Origin: Bradyrhizobium canariense
GTDB taxonomy: Bacteria; Pseudomonadota; Alphaproteobacteria; Rhizobiales; Xanthobacteraceae
Reading direction: 5' to 3'
Assembly (NCBI RefSeq): GCF_900105125.1
Contig: NZ_LT629750.1
Coordinates: forward strand, 2,418,001 to 2,482,000
DNA: 64,000 bases
Within the stretch, counting starts at the first letter, position 1. Each line of letters begins with the position of its first letter. The notes beneath the pieces were generated by a model that was given only the letters and a program-made list of their open reading frames with translations, ran no database searches and had not been told where the DNA came from. This document shows, piece after piece, positions 45,253 to 53,989 of the stretch. Made by a program: the position numbers and the translations under genes.

Positions 45253-46695
45253 TTATTTGACTGGGAACAGAAGAGCGAGAGTAGCCCGCAATTGCCAGGC
45301 AGATGTGCCGGTCGGACGTATGGCGTTGTAATAGCCGGCAATCTGAGCGTTGACGGGTTGGTCACCCACTTTAAACACGCGACCGAAGCCACCTCCGATC
45401 GGTACGGTCCATTGCTGACCCGATGCGGCGAGCCAGTTCGAAGTGATGATCGGTGACGTGGTCAAGTACCAGCCGTGTGCCATGTTGTAGTTGAGAAATG
45501 GCTGCGCGAGGAATGAGTTCACGGCTGGTGTCAGTGGGTTGCCACCGACCGACCACTGATTGTTCAGCAGCACGCCGACCACCCAATGTCCTGGTGTCAC
45601 TAAGAAGACGGCCGTGGGGCCGAACAGGAATTTGCCGGTCCCGAGAAAAGGATCATTCGCGGACGGAACAGTGAAGACTGGACCTGCGCCCCAGATCAGC
45701 GCACCGGGGTGCGCAGGGGAAAAGAACAACGATTGGGTAATGTCGCCGACGCCATTGGTATTGCTGTCGAACAGCGGGCTCGGCTGGCTGATCAACGGAA
45801 TGATGGTACGTGAAATCAGATTCCAGTCATCGTTTAAGTGCATCGGCACGACGGGCTGAATGTTGAATACTTCCTGGGTACGATCGAATGGCCCCGTATT
45901 GAAATTGGTGTTGCTCTGGAACGGCACGCTGACCAGGTCCGCGATCGGGTTTTGCGATGCCTTCTGTAGATCTTCTGAAGGCTCAGCAGACCCACTCGTG
46001 CCCGACGGCTCGGCCGTAGCGGAAACGCCACTTTCGAATTTGTAGTTGATCCCGGCTTTGACCATTTGAAGGTCGCGGTTCAAGGCCACCGAAGGGATCG
46101 TGGGAGAATTCCAGTTTGATAGCCCGAGATAATCGTATTCGAGTTTGACTGTCCAATGCGGCTTGAAGCCGTATTCGATGCCAGCGCCAGCCAACCAGCC
46201 GCTGCCGGTGCCGGACCCGTTCCAAACTGCGCCAGGGAGGTTCAAAGTAGCGTCGCTGTGCACCCAGCCACCGCCCAGCTTGGCGAATACGAGCCATTGA
46301 TCATTCACGAGGCCGACGCGGCCCGCCACGGTGCCGATCCAGTGCTGGTCCACAAAGCCTAATGTCGGATTAGAAAGAACCGGATGGCTAAAGCTGGCGC
46401 CATCGAAGTCACCTTCGACACCAAACAGAAAGTGACCGGCCTGGAAGTTATAGCCCGCCTGCACGCCGCCAATGAATTCGGTGAGGCCGCCATACAGATT
46501 GTTGCCAGGAATGTTCAGGCTGCCGTTGGACCACCCCCCGCCGAAGTTGGCACCCACATAAAGCCCTGACCAATTATAGGGTGGCGCTGCGATCGGTGCT
46601 TTGTACACCGCGGCTTTGGTAGGCAGATCCGATGCAAGAGCAGACGCGCTCAACAATCCTGCGGCAGCGATGCCCGCAAGCAAAGTTTTCTGCAC
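45253..46695 (-). CDS. Outer-membrane protein joining an Omp25-like barrel and a second barrel domain
   Basis: 480 residues from a GTG at 46695, which has GGAGG five bases upstream. A signal peptide covers about residues 1-22 (LLAGIAAAGLLSASALAS). Residues about 25-230 match the Omp25/opacity-type porins of rhizobia: DLPTKAAVYKAP, NWSGLYVGANFGGGW, LFGVEGDFDG and GWLAGAGIEYGFKPHWTVKL. After a Ser/Glu-rich linker (about 235-250) a second region follows with alternating strands and a terminal LRATLALLFPVK, resembling the 'neuromedin U'-annotated bacterial outer-membrane family (FNIQPVVPMHLNDDWNLI). Usual Omp25-like proteins stop at 210-260 residues. Confidence 0.82.
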   Translation of the reverse strand: MQKTLLAGIAAAGLLSASALASDLPTKAAVYKAPIAAPPYNWSGLYVGANFGGGWSNGSLNIPGNNLYGGLTEFIGGVQAGYNFQAGHFLFGVEGDFDGASFSHPVLSNPTLGFVDQHWIGTVAGRVGLVNDQWLVFAKLGGGWVHSDATLNLPGAVWNGSGTGSGWLAGAGIEYGFKPHWTVKLEYDYLGLSNWNSPTIPSVALNRDLQMVKAGINYKFESGVSATAEPSGTSGSAEPSEDLQKASQNPIADLVSVPFQSNTNFNTGPFDRTQEVFNIQPVVPMHLNDDWNLISRTIIPLISQPSPLFDSNTNGVGDITQSLFFSPAHPGALIWGAGPVFTVPSANDPFLGTGKFLFGPTAVFLVTPGHWVVGVLLNNQWSVGGNPLTPAVNSFLAQPFLNYNMAHGWYLTTSPIITSNWLAASGQQWTVPIGGGFGRVFKVGDQPVNAQIAGYYNAIRPTGTSAWQLRATLALLFPVK

Positions 46696-46912
46696 TGTCG
46701 CCTCCTGAAGGTAGGCCACAATCCGAAACATATTGCGAGGAGCACTTCTGCTCAATCGACTTGATTGATGCGGGTAAACCCAAGCGTGCTATTTTCGATG
46801 CGGTGACCTTTCGGCAACAACGAGGTGGTGCATCTCTTTAGCCGCGCCGCATCAAGCTTTTAGTTCCGTCATCATTGCTGCCTCAGTTTGCTATCGTCTC
46901 AAACCGAACGTG

Positions 46913-47030
46913 CGATGTCGCCGATTGGCACATCGCGCCGTTTCGTTACGCCGCGAAATTTGGTCGCTAGCGGGGCTTAGCGGACATGGCCCGACTTGCT
47001 GCTGACTCGTTCCGGGCGCTAATGATCCGA
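46913..47030 (+). repeat. Intergenic repeat, copy 4
   Basis: Full copy in the 545-bp gap between the divergent porin-like and TolB/TPR genes. It starts CGATGTCGCC like copy 1, and differs by CCGTTTCG and TGGTCGCTAGC in the core. Its right end diverges after GCTAATGATCCGA. No gene was found in the rest of the gap. Confidence 0.85.
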
Positions 47031-47240
47031 TGCGAACCTTGGACCTGCTCCCGATCCTGTCTGTTTGGCGGAGGCACTTGAGTCGCGCTCCTGGGTGCGG
47101 ACGGTGATGATGTTCAAGCGGCAAGGCGCGTTCCGGGCGATGGCCACGTCGCGCAAACCGACCGTTTTCGCCTTGCAACCTGGGGCTCGTAGCTGCATTC
47201 TTTAGCCCACATTTTGAAACTCAGTTCGCGGTGAACAAAC

Positions 47241-48767
47241 TTGAGCGCCGACGAGCCCAACACGCTGGAGGACGCGGCTGTTTCAAAAGGCGGGCGGCAA
47301 AAGAAGCTGTTGGCGCACTTGCGACCATCCGTTCCTGACTGGCGTCCAATTGTAAAGCGAGCGGCGGGTGCGATTGCAGCGGTTGCCGCCGTCGGCGCTG
47401 TGCTGAGCGGACTGACCGGATACTTGTTGACTTACAAGACTGTCGGCGAGTTGCTGGGGCATAGGCCTTCAGTGACATCACAATCAAAACCGGGATCGAC
47501 TTCTGCGCCGCGGCTGTCGATCGCGGTCATGCCGTTTGACAATCTCAGCGGTGACGCCAGCCAGGATTATTTCGGCAATGGCATCGTCGAAAACCTGACC
47601 ACCGACCTCTCTGTCAACATCGCGAATTTGCTCGTGATCGCGAGCGGATCGTCGCTCACATACAAAGGCCAGAAGATCGACACTAGACAGGTCGGACGCG
47701 AATTGAATGTCCGCTATCTGCTGCTTGGCTCAGTGCTTCGCACCGGCAATCAGGTCCGGATCAATGCGCGGCTGATCGACGCCGAGACCGGTGAGCAGCT
47801 TTGGGCCGACCGCTTCGACGGCGACAACGCCAATATCTTCAGCCTGCAGGATCAGATCACCGCGCGCATCTCGACGTCGCTTCGCTTTGCTTTCGTCAAT
47901 GTCGGTGTCCGACAGGCCCAGAAGCACAGCAATCCGGATGCGTTCGACATGATGTTGCGCGCCCAGGCGGCCCTGATCGATGAACGCCGGCTGAATATCA
48001 ACCCGCGCAGGCAAGCGCGGGACTATTATCGAAAAGCGCTTGCGCTCGAGCCCGACAATGCGGATGCAGAAATCGGCCTTGCCGGCGTTCTCGCAGAAAA
48101 CCTGTCGAACAGCCGCAGTCTCGCTGGCGCTTCGCGACCCAGTCCCGATCAGGTGACCGCGACGAGAGCGGAAATTCTTGAACTCCTTCAAAGTGCATCC
48201 AGCACCACGGCCGCTTCGTCAGACGCACACCGAGTCCGAGCTTCGCTCTACGTCTACGATCGCAAGTTTGACGATGCGAGACAGGAACTCGAACGAGCGT
48301 TGTCGATCAATCCAAACAACGTCAACGCGCTCTACTTGCTGGCGGCGAATTACATTCTGTCGGGTATGCCGGAGAAAGCACTGCCTGTTTTCGATGAACA
48401 TTTCATTCGAACAGCGGGCAAAATCCCGGGCTATCGCGTTCCTCTTCGCGATTGGGGCAGTTCCTACCTGCTGTTAGGGCGCTGGAATGAAGCGGCCGCA
48501 AAGTATCAGCAAGCCCTGGCACTGCTTGCCGATCCTGAGACCAGCGGGGGCCTTGCCGTTGCATTGGTAAAGGCTGGCAACCGCGAAGCTGCGAAAGCCC
48601 AATATGAAATCTTTCGCGAGTGGTATACCGCACGGAATGGGACGCCGCCGACGATCAAGAGGTTGAAGGACAACAGCCGTGAATGGTCGCCAGATCCAGA
48701 GTTTCTAAAACTTTACGATGCGACGGTTCTCGACGGTTTCCGCAATCTCGGAACGCTGGAAGAATGA
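47241..48767 (+). CDS. Membrane-anchored TolB/FlgO-like and TPR-repeat protein
   Basis: 508 residues from a TTG at 47241. A cytoplasmic N-terminus of about 40 residues is followed by one membrane segment (AAGAIAAVAAVGAVLSGLTG). The next domain, from LSIAVMPFDNLSGDASQDYF to about residue 230 (LLGSVLRTGNQVRINARLID, LWADRFDGD), matches the TolB-like/FlgO region found beside class III adenylate cyclases and CadC-type regulators. The C-terminal half has TPR-like helices (ARDYYRKALALEPDNADAEI, ERALSINPNNVNALYLLAA). No cyclase or DNA-binding domain is present at the N-terminus. A scaffold or sensor role is possible. Confidence 0.82.
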   Translation: MSADEPNTLEDAAVSKGGRQKKLLAHLRPSVPDWRPIVKRAAGAIAAVAAVGAVLSGLTGYLLTYKTVGELLGHRPSVTSQSKPGSTSAPRLSIAVMPFDNLSGDASQDYFGNGIVENLTTDLSVNIANLLVIASGSSLTYKGQKIDTRQVGRELNVRYLLLGSVLRTGNQVRINARLIDAETGEQLWADRFDGDNANIFSLQDQITARISTSLRFAFVNVGVRQAQKHSNPDAFDMMLRAQAALIDERRLNINPRRQARDYYRKALALEPDNADAEIGLAGVLAENLSNSRSLAGASRPSPDQVTATRAEILELLQSASSTTAASSDAHRVRASLYVYDRKFDDARQELERALSINPNNVNALYLLAANYILSGMPEKALPVFDEHFIRTAGKIPGYRVPLRDWGSSYLLLGRWNEAAAKYQQALALLADPETSGGLAVALVKAGNREAAKAQYEIFREWYTARNGTPPTIKRLKDNSREWSPDPEFLKLYDATVLDGFRNLGTLEE

Positions 48768-48832
48768 GTCGTGTGCAGCAAACCCGGCACGCCCTGTTCG
48801 TTGAAATTGAACCACTCCTCCGTGCCCGCTCA

Positions 48833-48896
48833 TGGCACATCGCGCCATTTCGTTACGCCGCGAAATTTGATCGCTATCGGGGCTTAGCGGACATCG
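48833..48896 (+). repeat. Intergenic repeat, copy 5 (shortened)
   Basis: Left half only. The first 62 bases match copy 3 exactly as read, ending TTAGCGGACAT, and the sequence then continues CGAG, as copy 3 does after its right-hand CCGGACATCG. A deletion between the two CGGACAT words of the unit would give exactly this product. It lies between the TPR gene and the synthetase terminator. Confidence 0.8.
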
Positions 48897-48943
48897 AGCC
48901 AGCCGCACCCACCGAGGCTCGATTTATCTACGCGCCCTAATAA

Positions 48944-48973
48944 AAATGCCGCCCGAACCACCGGGCGGCATTT
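48944..48973 (-). terminator. Intrinsic terminator of the acyl-CoA synthetase gene
   Basis: AAATGCCGCCCG and CGGGCGGCATTT form a 12-bp perfect stem around a 6-base loop. On the minus strand the stem is followed by a short T-rich run (TTTTTATTA when the last stem bases are included), which fits termination after the synthetase stop at 49000. Confidence 0.85.
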
Positions 48974-48999
48974 CATATTGGGTGCGTTGTGCGCGCGGC

Positions 49000-51129
49000 T
49001 TACAGCAGCCCTGCCCCCCGCGCCCATTTGTATTTGGCGCCCAGCACCTCGACCGGCAATTCGGTCGAATAGGCATAGGCCGGGATGCCGTTCTGATAGA
49101 GATATTCGGCGGCTTCCTCGACCTCGATGTCGCCGGCCAGCGAAGCGACGATCGGCTTCACAAAGCCCTTCGCCTCCATCTCCTTCTTCACCTCGACCAT
49201 GTTGCGGGCAAACACCATCGGCGGCGTGACGATGGTGTGCCAGTAACCCAGGATCAGCGAGTGGATGCGCTCATCGGACAGGCCGAGCTTCACGGTGTTG
49301 ACGTAGGTGATCGGCGGTTCGCCGCCGGTGATGTCGACGGGATTGCCCGCGGCGCCGAACGGCGGGATGAACTTGCGGAACGCCGCATCGAGGTCCGGCG
49401 GCATCGTCATCAGCGACAGGCCGTTGTCGACCACCGAATCCGACAACAGCACGCCTGAACCACCGGCGCCGGTGATGATCAGCACGTTCTCGCCCTTCGG
49501 CGTCGGCAGCACGGGGATGCCGCGCGCGAACTCGAGCAGTTGCCGCAGCGAACGGGCGCGGATCACGCCCGACTGCTTCAAGACGTCTTCGTAAATCTTG
49601 TCGTTACCGGCGAGCGCCCCTGTATGCGACGAAGCAGCCTTCGCACCAGCCGAGGTGCGGCCCGCCTTCAGCACCACCACCGGCTTCTTCTTGGAAACGC
49701 GTTTGGCGGCTTCCGCGAAAGCGCGGCCATCCTTCAGGTCCTCGCAGTGCTGGGCGATGAGGTTGGTGTTCGGATCCTGCTCGAAGAAGGCGAGCAGATC
49801 GTCCTCGTCGATGTCAGACTTGTTGCCGAGACCAACGATCGCGGAAACACCCATCTTGGCCGAGCGCGAGAAACCGATGATCGCCATGCCGATGCCGCCG
49901 GACTGCGACGACAGCGCCGCGTGACCCTTGACGTCGTAGGCGGTACAGAACGTGGCGCAGAGATTGGCCGGGGTATAGTAGAAGCCGTAAATGTTCGGCC
50001 CCATCAGGCGGACATTGTACTTCTTGCCGATTTCAACGATTTCGGCCTGCAGTTCGGGTGCGCCCGCCTCGGCAAAACCCGATGGAATCAGAACCGCCCC
50101 GGGGATCTTCTTCTCGCCGCACTCGATGAGCGCCCCTGCAACGAACTTGGCAGGAATCGCGAACACCGCGGTGTCGATCACACCAGGCACATCCTTGACG
50201 CTCTTGTAAGCCTTGTAGCCGAGAATCTCAGCCGCCTTCGGATGGATCGGATAGATCTCACCCTTGTAGCCGCCGTTGATCAGATTCTTCATCACGGAGT
50301 TGCCGATCTTGCCGTCTTCCGCCGAGGCGCCGATCACGGCCACCGCTTTCGGCTGCATGATGCGGTTCATCGCGGTGACGATTTCTTCGGTCGGGCGCGG
50401 TGCCGGGCGAGGCTTGTAGTCGAAGTCGACGACGATGCGCACGTCGGCGGCGATCGCATCCTTCTTGGTGGCGAACACCGGATTGAGATCGAGTTCGATA
50501 ATTTCGGGGAAGTCGCTGACCAGCTGCGACACCTTGACGATGATGTCGGCGAGCGCCTCGCGGTTGACCGGGTCGCCGCCGCGCACGCCCTTGAGCATGT
50601 CATGGGCCTGGATGCCATCCAGCATCGAGAGCGCATCCTGCTTGGTCGTCGGCGCCAGGCGGAAGGTGATGTCTTTCAGGATTTCGACCAGCACACCGCC
50701 GAGGCCAAAGGCCACGAGCTTGCCGAACGAGCCGTCGGTAATGGAGCCGACGATGACTTCGGTGCCGCCGGCCAGCATCTGCTGGACCTGAATGCCTTCG
50801 ATCTTGGCATCGGATTTGTATTTCTTGGCGTTCGCCAGAATGGCCGCGTAATTCTTTTCGACGTCGGCGGCGGTCTTGACGCCGACCATCACGCCGCCCG
50901 CTTCGGTCTTGTGAAGAATATCCGGCGAGACAATCTTCATGACCACCGGAAAGCCCATGTCGGTGGCGATTTTGGCTGCTTCAGCCGCCGATTTCGCGAC
51001 CCCCTCCTTCGGAACCGGGACGCCATAGGCATCGCACACCAGTTTGCCTTCCGGCGCCGTCAGACTCGTGCGTTTATCCGCCTTGACCAGATCAAGTATT
51101 TTGCGGACCGCATCTTTGGAACTCGACAT
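49000..51129 (-). CDS. NDP-forming acyl-CoA synthetase (acetate-CoA ligase family)
   Basis: 709 residues from the ATG at 51129, with AGGAGGA upstream. The order is beta-like ATP-grasp first (GVPVPKEGVAKSAAEAAKIA, VVMKIVSPDILHKTEAGGV, up to about residue 240), then CoA-binding Rossmann domain (AVAVIGASAEDGKIGNSV), then the ligase domain with SSQSGGIGMAI and the likely phospho-His in ASSHTGALAGND. Many acetate-CoA ligases have the alpha part first. The reaction is acid + CoA + ATP to acyl-CoA + ADP + phosphate, or the reverse. Divergent from gntR and next to oxc/frc, it could make or use formyl-, oxalyl- or a related acyl-CoA in oxalate metabolism; this is inference. Confidence 0.9.
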   Translation of the reverse strand: MSSSKDAVRKILDLVKADKRTSLTAPEGKLVCDAYGVPVPKEGVAKSAAEAAKIATDMGFPVVMKIVSPDILHKTEAGGVMVGVKTAADVEKNYAAILANAKKYKSDAKIEGIQVQQMLAGGTEVIVGSITDGSFGKLVAFGLGGVLVEILKDITFRLAPTTKQDALSMLDGIQAHDMLKGVRGGDPVNREALADIIVKVSQLVSDFPEIIELDLNPVFATKKDAIAADVRIVVDFDYKPRPAPRPTEEIVTAMNRIMQPKAVAVIGASAEDGKIGNSVMKNLINGGYKGEIYPIHPKAAEILGYKAYKSVKDVPGVIDTAVFAIPAKFVAGALIECGEKKIPGAVLIPSGFAEAGAPELQAEIVEIGKKYNVRLMGPNIYGFYYTPANLCATFCTAYDVKGHAALSSQSGGIGMAIIGFSRSAKMGVSAIVGLGNKSDIDEDDLLAFFEQDPNTNLIAQHCEDLKDGRAFAEAAKRVSKKKPVVVLKAGRTSAGAKAASSHTGALAGNDKIYEDVLKQSGVIRARSLRQLLEFARGIPVLPTPKGENVLIITGAGGSGVLLSDSVVDNGLSLMTMPPDLDAAFRKFIPPFGAAGNPVDITGGEPPITYVNTVKLGLSDERIHSLILGYWHTIVTPPMVFARNMVEVKKEMEAKGFVKPIVASLAGDIEVEEAAEYLYQNGIPAYAYSTELPVEVLGAKYKWARGAGLL

Positions 51130-51200
51130 TGGCTTCCTCCTTGAAGTCGATTTCTTGATTTCCGGCACCGCGCTTCCTTCTTGCGGTGCGTTCGCCCATA

Positions 51201-51217
51201 TGGCATTTGGTATGCCA
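51201..51217. promoter_or_regulatory. GntR-type operator motif, site 1 (synthetase promoter)
   Basis: TGGCATTTGGTATGCCA has perfect 6-bp arms TGGCAT/ATGCCA around five bases. It is 71 bases upstream of the synthetase ATG on the minus strand. One of four related 17-mers in the oxalate block. Confidence 0.75.
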
Positions 51218-51281
51218 GAAACAGGGGTGTCAACGCAAGCCACCCTTTCTAAATGCCTAAAACAAGGTCATCTTGACATTC

Positions 51282-51298
51282 TGGCATCTGGTATGCCA
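51282..51298. promoter_or_regulatory. GntR-type operator motif, site 2 (gntR promoter)
   Basis: TGGCATCTGGTATGCCA differs from site 1 at one spacer base and has the same perfect arms. It ends 54 bases before the GTG of gntR, which would give autoregulation. The distance is almost the same as at sites 3 and 4. Confidence 0.78.
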
Positions 51299-51352
51299 AA
51301 AACTTGCCGACCATTAGTCTGCTACAAGGTGTTTCCCCAGAGGAGACCCATT

Positions 51353-52081
51353 GTGCCCGAACAGAAACAAACCAAGGCGCCGCCCATCATGGCTGAGGCA
51401 GAGATCGCAATTGTCCGGATCGCGCCGGAGACCAGCTTCAAGAACAAGGCGTATGAGGCCTTGAAGGAAGCCATCCTCAAGATGGACATCTATACAACGC
51501 CTGAACCGGTGATGCTCGATGAACGGGCTTTGTCGGAGCGGCTCGGCGTCAGCCGGACCCCGATCCGCGAGGCGATCGCGATGCTGGAGCAGGACGGGTT
51601 CGTCAAGACCGTGCCGCGCCGGGGCATCGTGGTGGTACGCCGCACCAAGAGCGAAATCGTCGACATGATCCGGGCGTGGGCAGCGCTCGAGAGCATGGCC
51701 GCGCGCCTGATCACGACCACCGCGCGCAAGAAAGACATTTCCGCATTGCGCGACTTCTTCAAGGATTTCGGCAAGGACCGGTTGCCGCAGGATCACGTCG
51801 AGGAATATTCGAAGGCCAACATCGCCTTTCACCAGGCGCTGATCTCGCTCAGCGAGTCGCCGGTGCTGGTCGACATGACCAACGATATCCTGCTGCACGT
51901 TCGTGGCTACCGGCAACTAACGATCGGACGCACCGACCGCACCGCGACCTCGCTGCCCGAACATATGGCCATCATCGAGGCGCTCGAAGCGCGCGACACC
52001 GAGCTTGCCGAGAAGCGCGCCCGCGACCACACGCTCGGCCTTGCCGCTTATGTCGAGGCGCACGGCCAGGAACTTTTTTGA
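51353..52081 (+). CDS. GntR-family regulator, FCD type
   Basis: 242 residues from a GTG at 51353 with GAGGAG eight bases upstream. A winged helix-turn-helix (LDERALSERLGVSRTPIREA, AMLEQDGFVKTVPRRGIVV) is followed by the all-helical FCD effector domain (YSKANIAFHQALISLSESPV, MAIIEALEARDTELAEKRAR), with the metal-ligand Asp/His positions of the family. It lies divergent from the synthetase and 86 bases before oxc. The four TGGCAT-N5-ATRCCA sites are its likely operators. The effector may be oxalate, formate or a CoA ester; unknown. The 86-bp gap to oxc contains a GGACGGCG/CGCCGTCC hairpin without a T-tract. Confidence 0.92.
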   Translation: MPEQKQTKAPPIMAEAEIAIVRIAPETSFKNKAYEALKEAILKMDIYTTPEPVMLDERALSERLGVSRTPIREAIAMLEQDGFVKTVPRRGIVVVRRTKSEIVDMIRAWAALESMAARLITTTARKKDISALRDFFKDFGKDRLPQDHVEEYSKANIAFHQALISLSESPVLVDMTNDILLHVRGYRQLTIGRTDRTATSLPEHMAIIEALEARDTELAEKRARDHTLGLAAYVEAHGQELF

Positions 52082-52167
52082 AGAGCTCTTAATCGAATAC
52101 AGCTTCAACGCCGGACGGCGAAGACATCTCCGCCGTCCATATCAAGAAACGACAGGGAGAAAGCGGA

Positions 52168-53907
52168 ATGTCCGCAGCAGTACAGAGCATCGATGCAAAA
52201 ACCGCCGACGCAGAGCAGGAGCTCACGGATGGCTTTCATCTCATCATCGATGCGCTCAAGCTCAACGACATCAACACCATCTATGGCGTGCCCGGCATTC
52301 CGATCACCGATTTCGGTCGCATGGCGCAGGCGGCGGGCATCCGCGTGCTCTCGTTCCGCCACGAACAGAACGCCGGCTACGCCGCCTCGATCGCGGGCTT
52401 CCTGACCAAGAAGCCGGGCGTGTGCCTCACCGTGTCGGCGCCGGGCTTCCTCAATGGCCTCACCGCATTGGCCCACGCCACCACTAACTGCTTCCCGATG
52501 ATCCTGATCTCGGGCTCGTCCGAGCGTGAGATCGTCGATCTGCAGCAGGGCGACTATGAGGAGATGGATCAGCTCGCCATTGCAAAACCGCTGTGCAAGG
52601 CGGCGTTCCGCGTACTGCACGCCGCCGATATCGGCATTGGGCTGGCGCGTGCGATCCGTGCCGCGGTGTCGGGCCGTCCGGGTGGCGTCTATCTCGATCT
52701 ACCCGCAAAGCTGTTCGGCCAGGTGATGAACGCGGAGGCCGGCAGGAAATCGCTGGTCAAGGTGATCGATGCAGCACCGGCGCAGATCCCTGCCCCCGAC
52801 GCCGTCAAGCGCGCGCTCGACGTGCTGAAATCCGCCAAGAAGCCGCTGATCATCCTCGGCAAGGGCGCCGCCTACGCGCAGGCCGACGATGCCATCAGAA
52901 GCTTCGTCGAGAAGAGCGGCGTGCCCTTCCTGCCGATGAGCATGGGCAAGGGCCTGCTGCCTGATACGCATCCGCAATGCGCGGGCGCGGCGCGCTCGAC
53001 GGTGCTGAAGGACTCCGATGTCGTGATGCTGATCGGCGCTCGCCTCAACTGGCTGTTGTCGCACGGCAAGGGCAAGAGCTGGGGCGATGCGCCGAAAAAG
53101 TTCATCCAGATCGATATCGAGCCGAAGGAAATGGACTCCAACGTCGAGATCGTGGCGCCGGTTGTCGGCGACATCGGCTCCTGCGTTTCGGCCATGCTCG
53201 CCGCGATGGGTAACAACTGGACGGCGGCGCCGGCCGACTGGATGAGCGCGGTCGCCAAGAAGCGCGAAGAGAACGTCGCCAAGATGGCGCCCCGGCTGAT
53301 GAACAACAATTCGCCGATGGACTATCACGGCGCGCTCGGCGTCCTGCGCACCATCGTCAAGGAACGGCCGGATGCGATGCTGGTCAACGAAGGCGCCAAC
53401 ACGCTCGATCTGGCACGCGGCATCATCGACATCTACCAGCCGCGCAAGCGCATCGACGTCGGCACCTGGGGCATCATGGGCATCGGCATGGGCTACGCCA
53501 TCGCCGCCGCGATCGAGACCGGCAAGCCGGTGCTGTGCGTCGAGGGTGACTCGGCGTTCGGCTTCTCCGGCATGGAGGTGGAGACGATCTGCCGCTACAG
53601 ATTGCCGGTCTGCATCGTCATCTTCAACAATGACGGCATCTATCGCGGCACCGACGTCAACAGCGCTGGCGACGATCCCGCGCCGACCGTGTTCGTGAAG
53701 GGCGCGCGCTACGACAAGATGATCGAGGCCTTCGGCGGCGTCGGCGTCAATGCGACCTCGCCAGACGAACTGAAGCGCGCCGTCAACGCGGCGATGGATT
53801 CCGGCAAGCCGACGCTGATCAACGCGGTGCTCGATCCGGCCGCCGGCAGCGAATCAGGCCGCATCGGCAACCTCAATCCGCAGAGCGTCCTCAGCAAGAA
53901 GAAGTAG
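52168..53907 (+). CDS. oxc: Oxalyl-CoA decarboxylase
   Basis: 579 residues, the usual length for Oxc. The ThDP-enzyme domains are in order: pyrimidine domain with [15 protein letters not shown] and [14 protein letters not shown] (catalytic Glu-less Gln/Asn layout of Oxc), [19 protein letters not shown], a central domain ([15 protein letters not shown]) and the diphosphate domain [18 protein letters not shown] ending FNNDGIYRG. It converts oxalyl-CoA to formyl-CoA and CO2 in the cytoplasm. GGGAG lies upstream of the ATG. Together with frc directly downstream it forms the cyclic oxalate-degrading pair. Confidence 0.96.
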   Translation: MSAAVQSIDAKTADAEQELTDGFHLIIDALKLNDINTIYGVPGIPITDFGRMAQAAGIRVLSFRHEQNAGYAASIAGFLTKKPGVCLTVSAPGFLNGLTALAHATTNCFPMILISGSSEREIVDLQQGDYEEMDQLAIAKPLCKAAFRVLHAADIGIGLARAIRAAVSGRPGGVYLDLPAKLFGQVMNAEAGRKSLVKVIDAAPAQIPAPDAVKRALDVLKSAKKPLIILGKGAAYAQADDAIRSFVEKSGVPFLPMSMGKGLLPDTHPQCAGAARSTVLKDSDVVMLIGARLNWLLSHGKGKSWGDAPKKFIQIDIEPKEMDSNVEIVAPVVGDIGSCVSAMLAAMGNNWTAAPADWMSAVAKKREENVAKMAPRLMNNNSPMDYHGALGVLRTIVKERPDAMLVNEGANTLDLARGIIDIYQPRKRIDVGTWGIMGIGMGYAIAAAIETGKPVLCVEGDSAFGFSGMEVETICRYRLPVCIVIFNNDGIYRGTDVNSAGDDPAPTVFVKGARYDKMIEAFGGVGVNATSPDELKRAVNAAMDSGKPTLINAVLDPAAGSESGRIGNLNPQSVLSKKK

Positions 53908-53950
53908 ACCGACCGATCCGGAAGGGCGTCGCCTTTCCCTTGTTTTCATT

Positions 53951-53964
53951 CCTGCACGTGCAGG
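53951..53964. promoter_or_regulatory. 14-bp palindrome between oxc and frc
   Basis: CCTGCACGTGCAGG is a perfect palindrome 25 bases before the frc ATG. Just upstream, GGAAGGGC and GCCTTTCC form an imperfect hairpin followed by CTTGTTTT. Together they may act as an attenuator, a processing site or an operator in the 82-bp oxc-frc gap. Function not known. Confidence 0.4.
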
Positions 53965-53989
53965 AGCAGACTTAAGACGGAGCAATACG

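Noticed and set aside
46891..47178. Short minus-strand frames covering the intergenic repeats, sharing the segment APGTSQQQVG
   Set aside because: The shared peptide comes from the repeat itself; copy 1 carries an indel that changes frame, starts differ among copies and no ribosome site is conserved.
49540..51144. Long plus-strand frame (534 codons) across the acyl-CoA synthetase gene
   Set aside because: Antisense of a gene with full domain motifs; composition is typical of a shadow frame.
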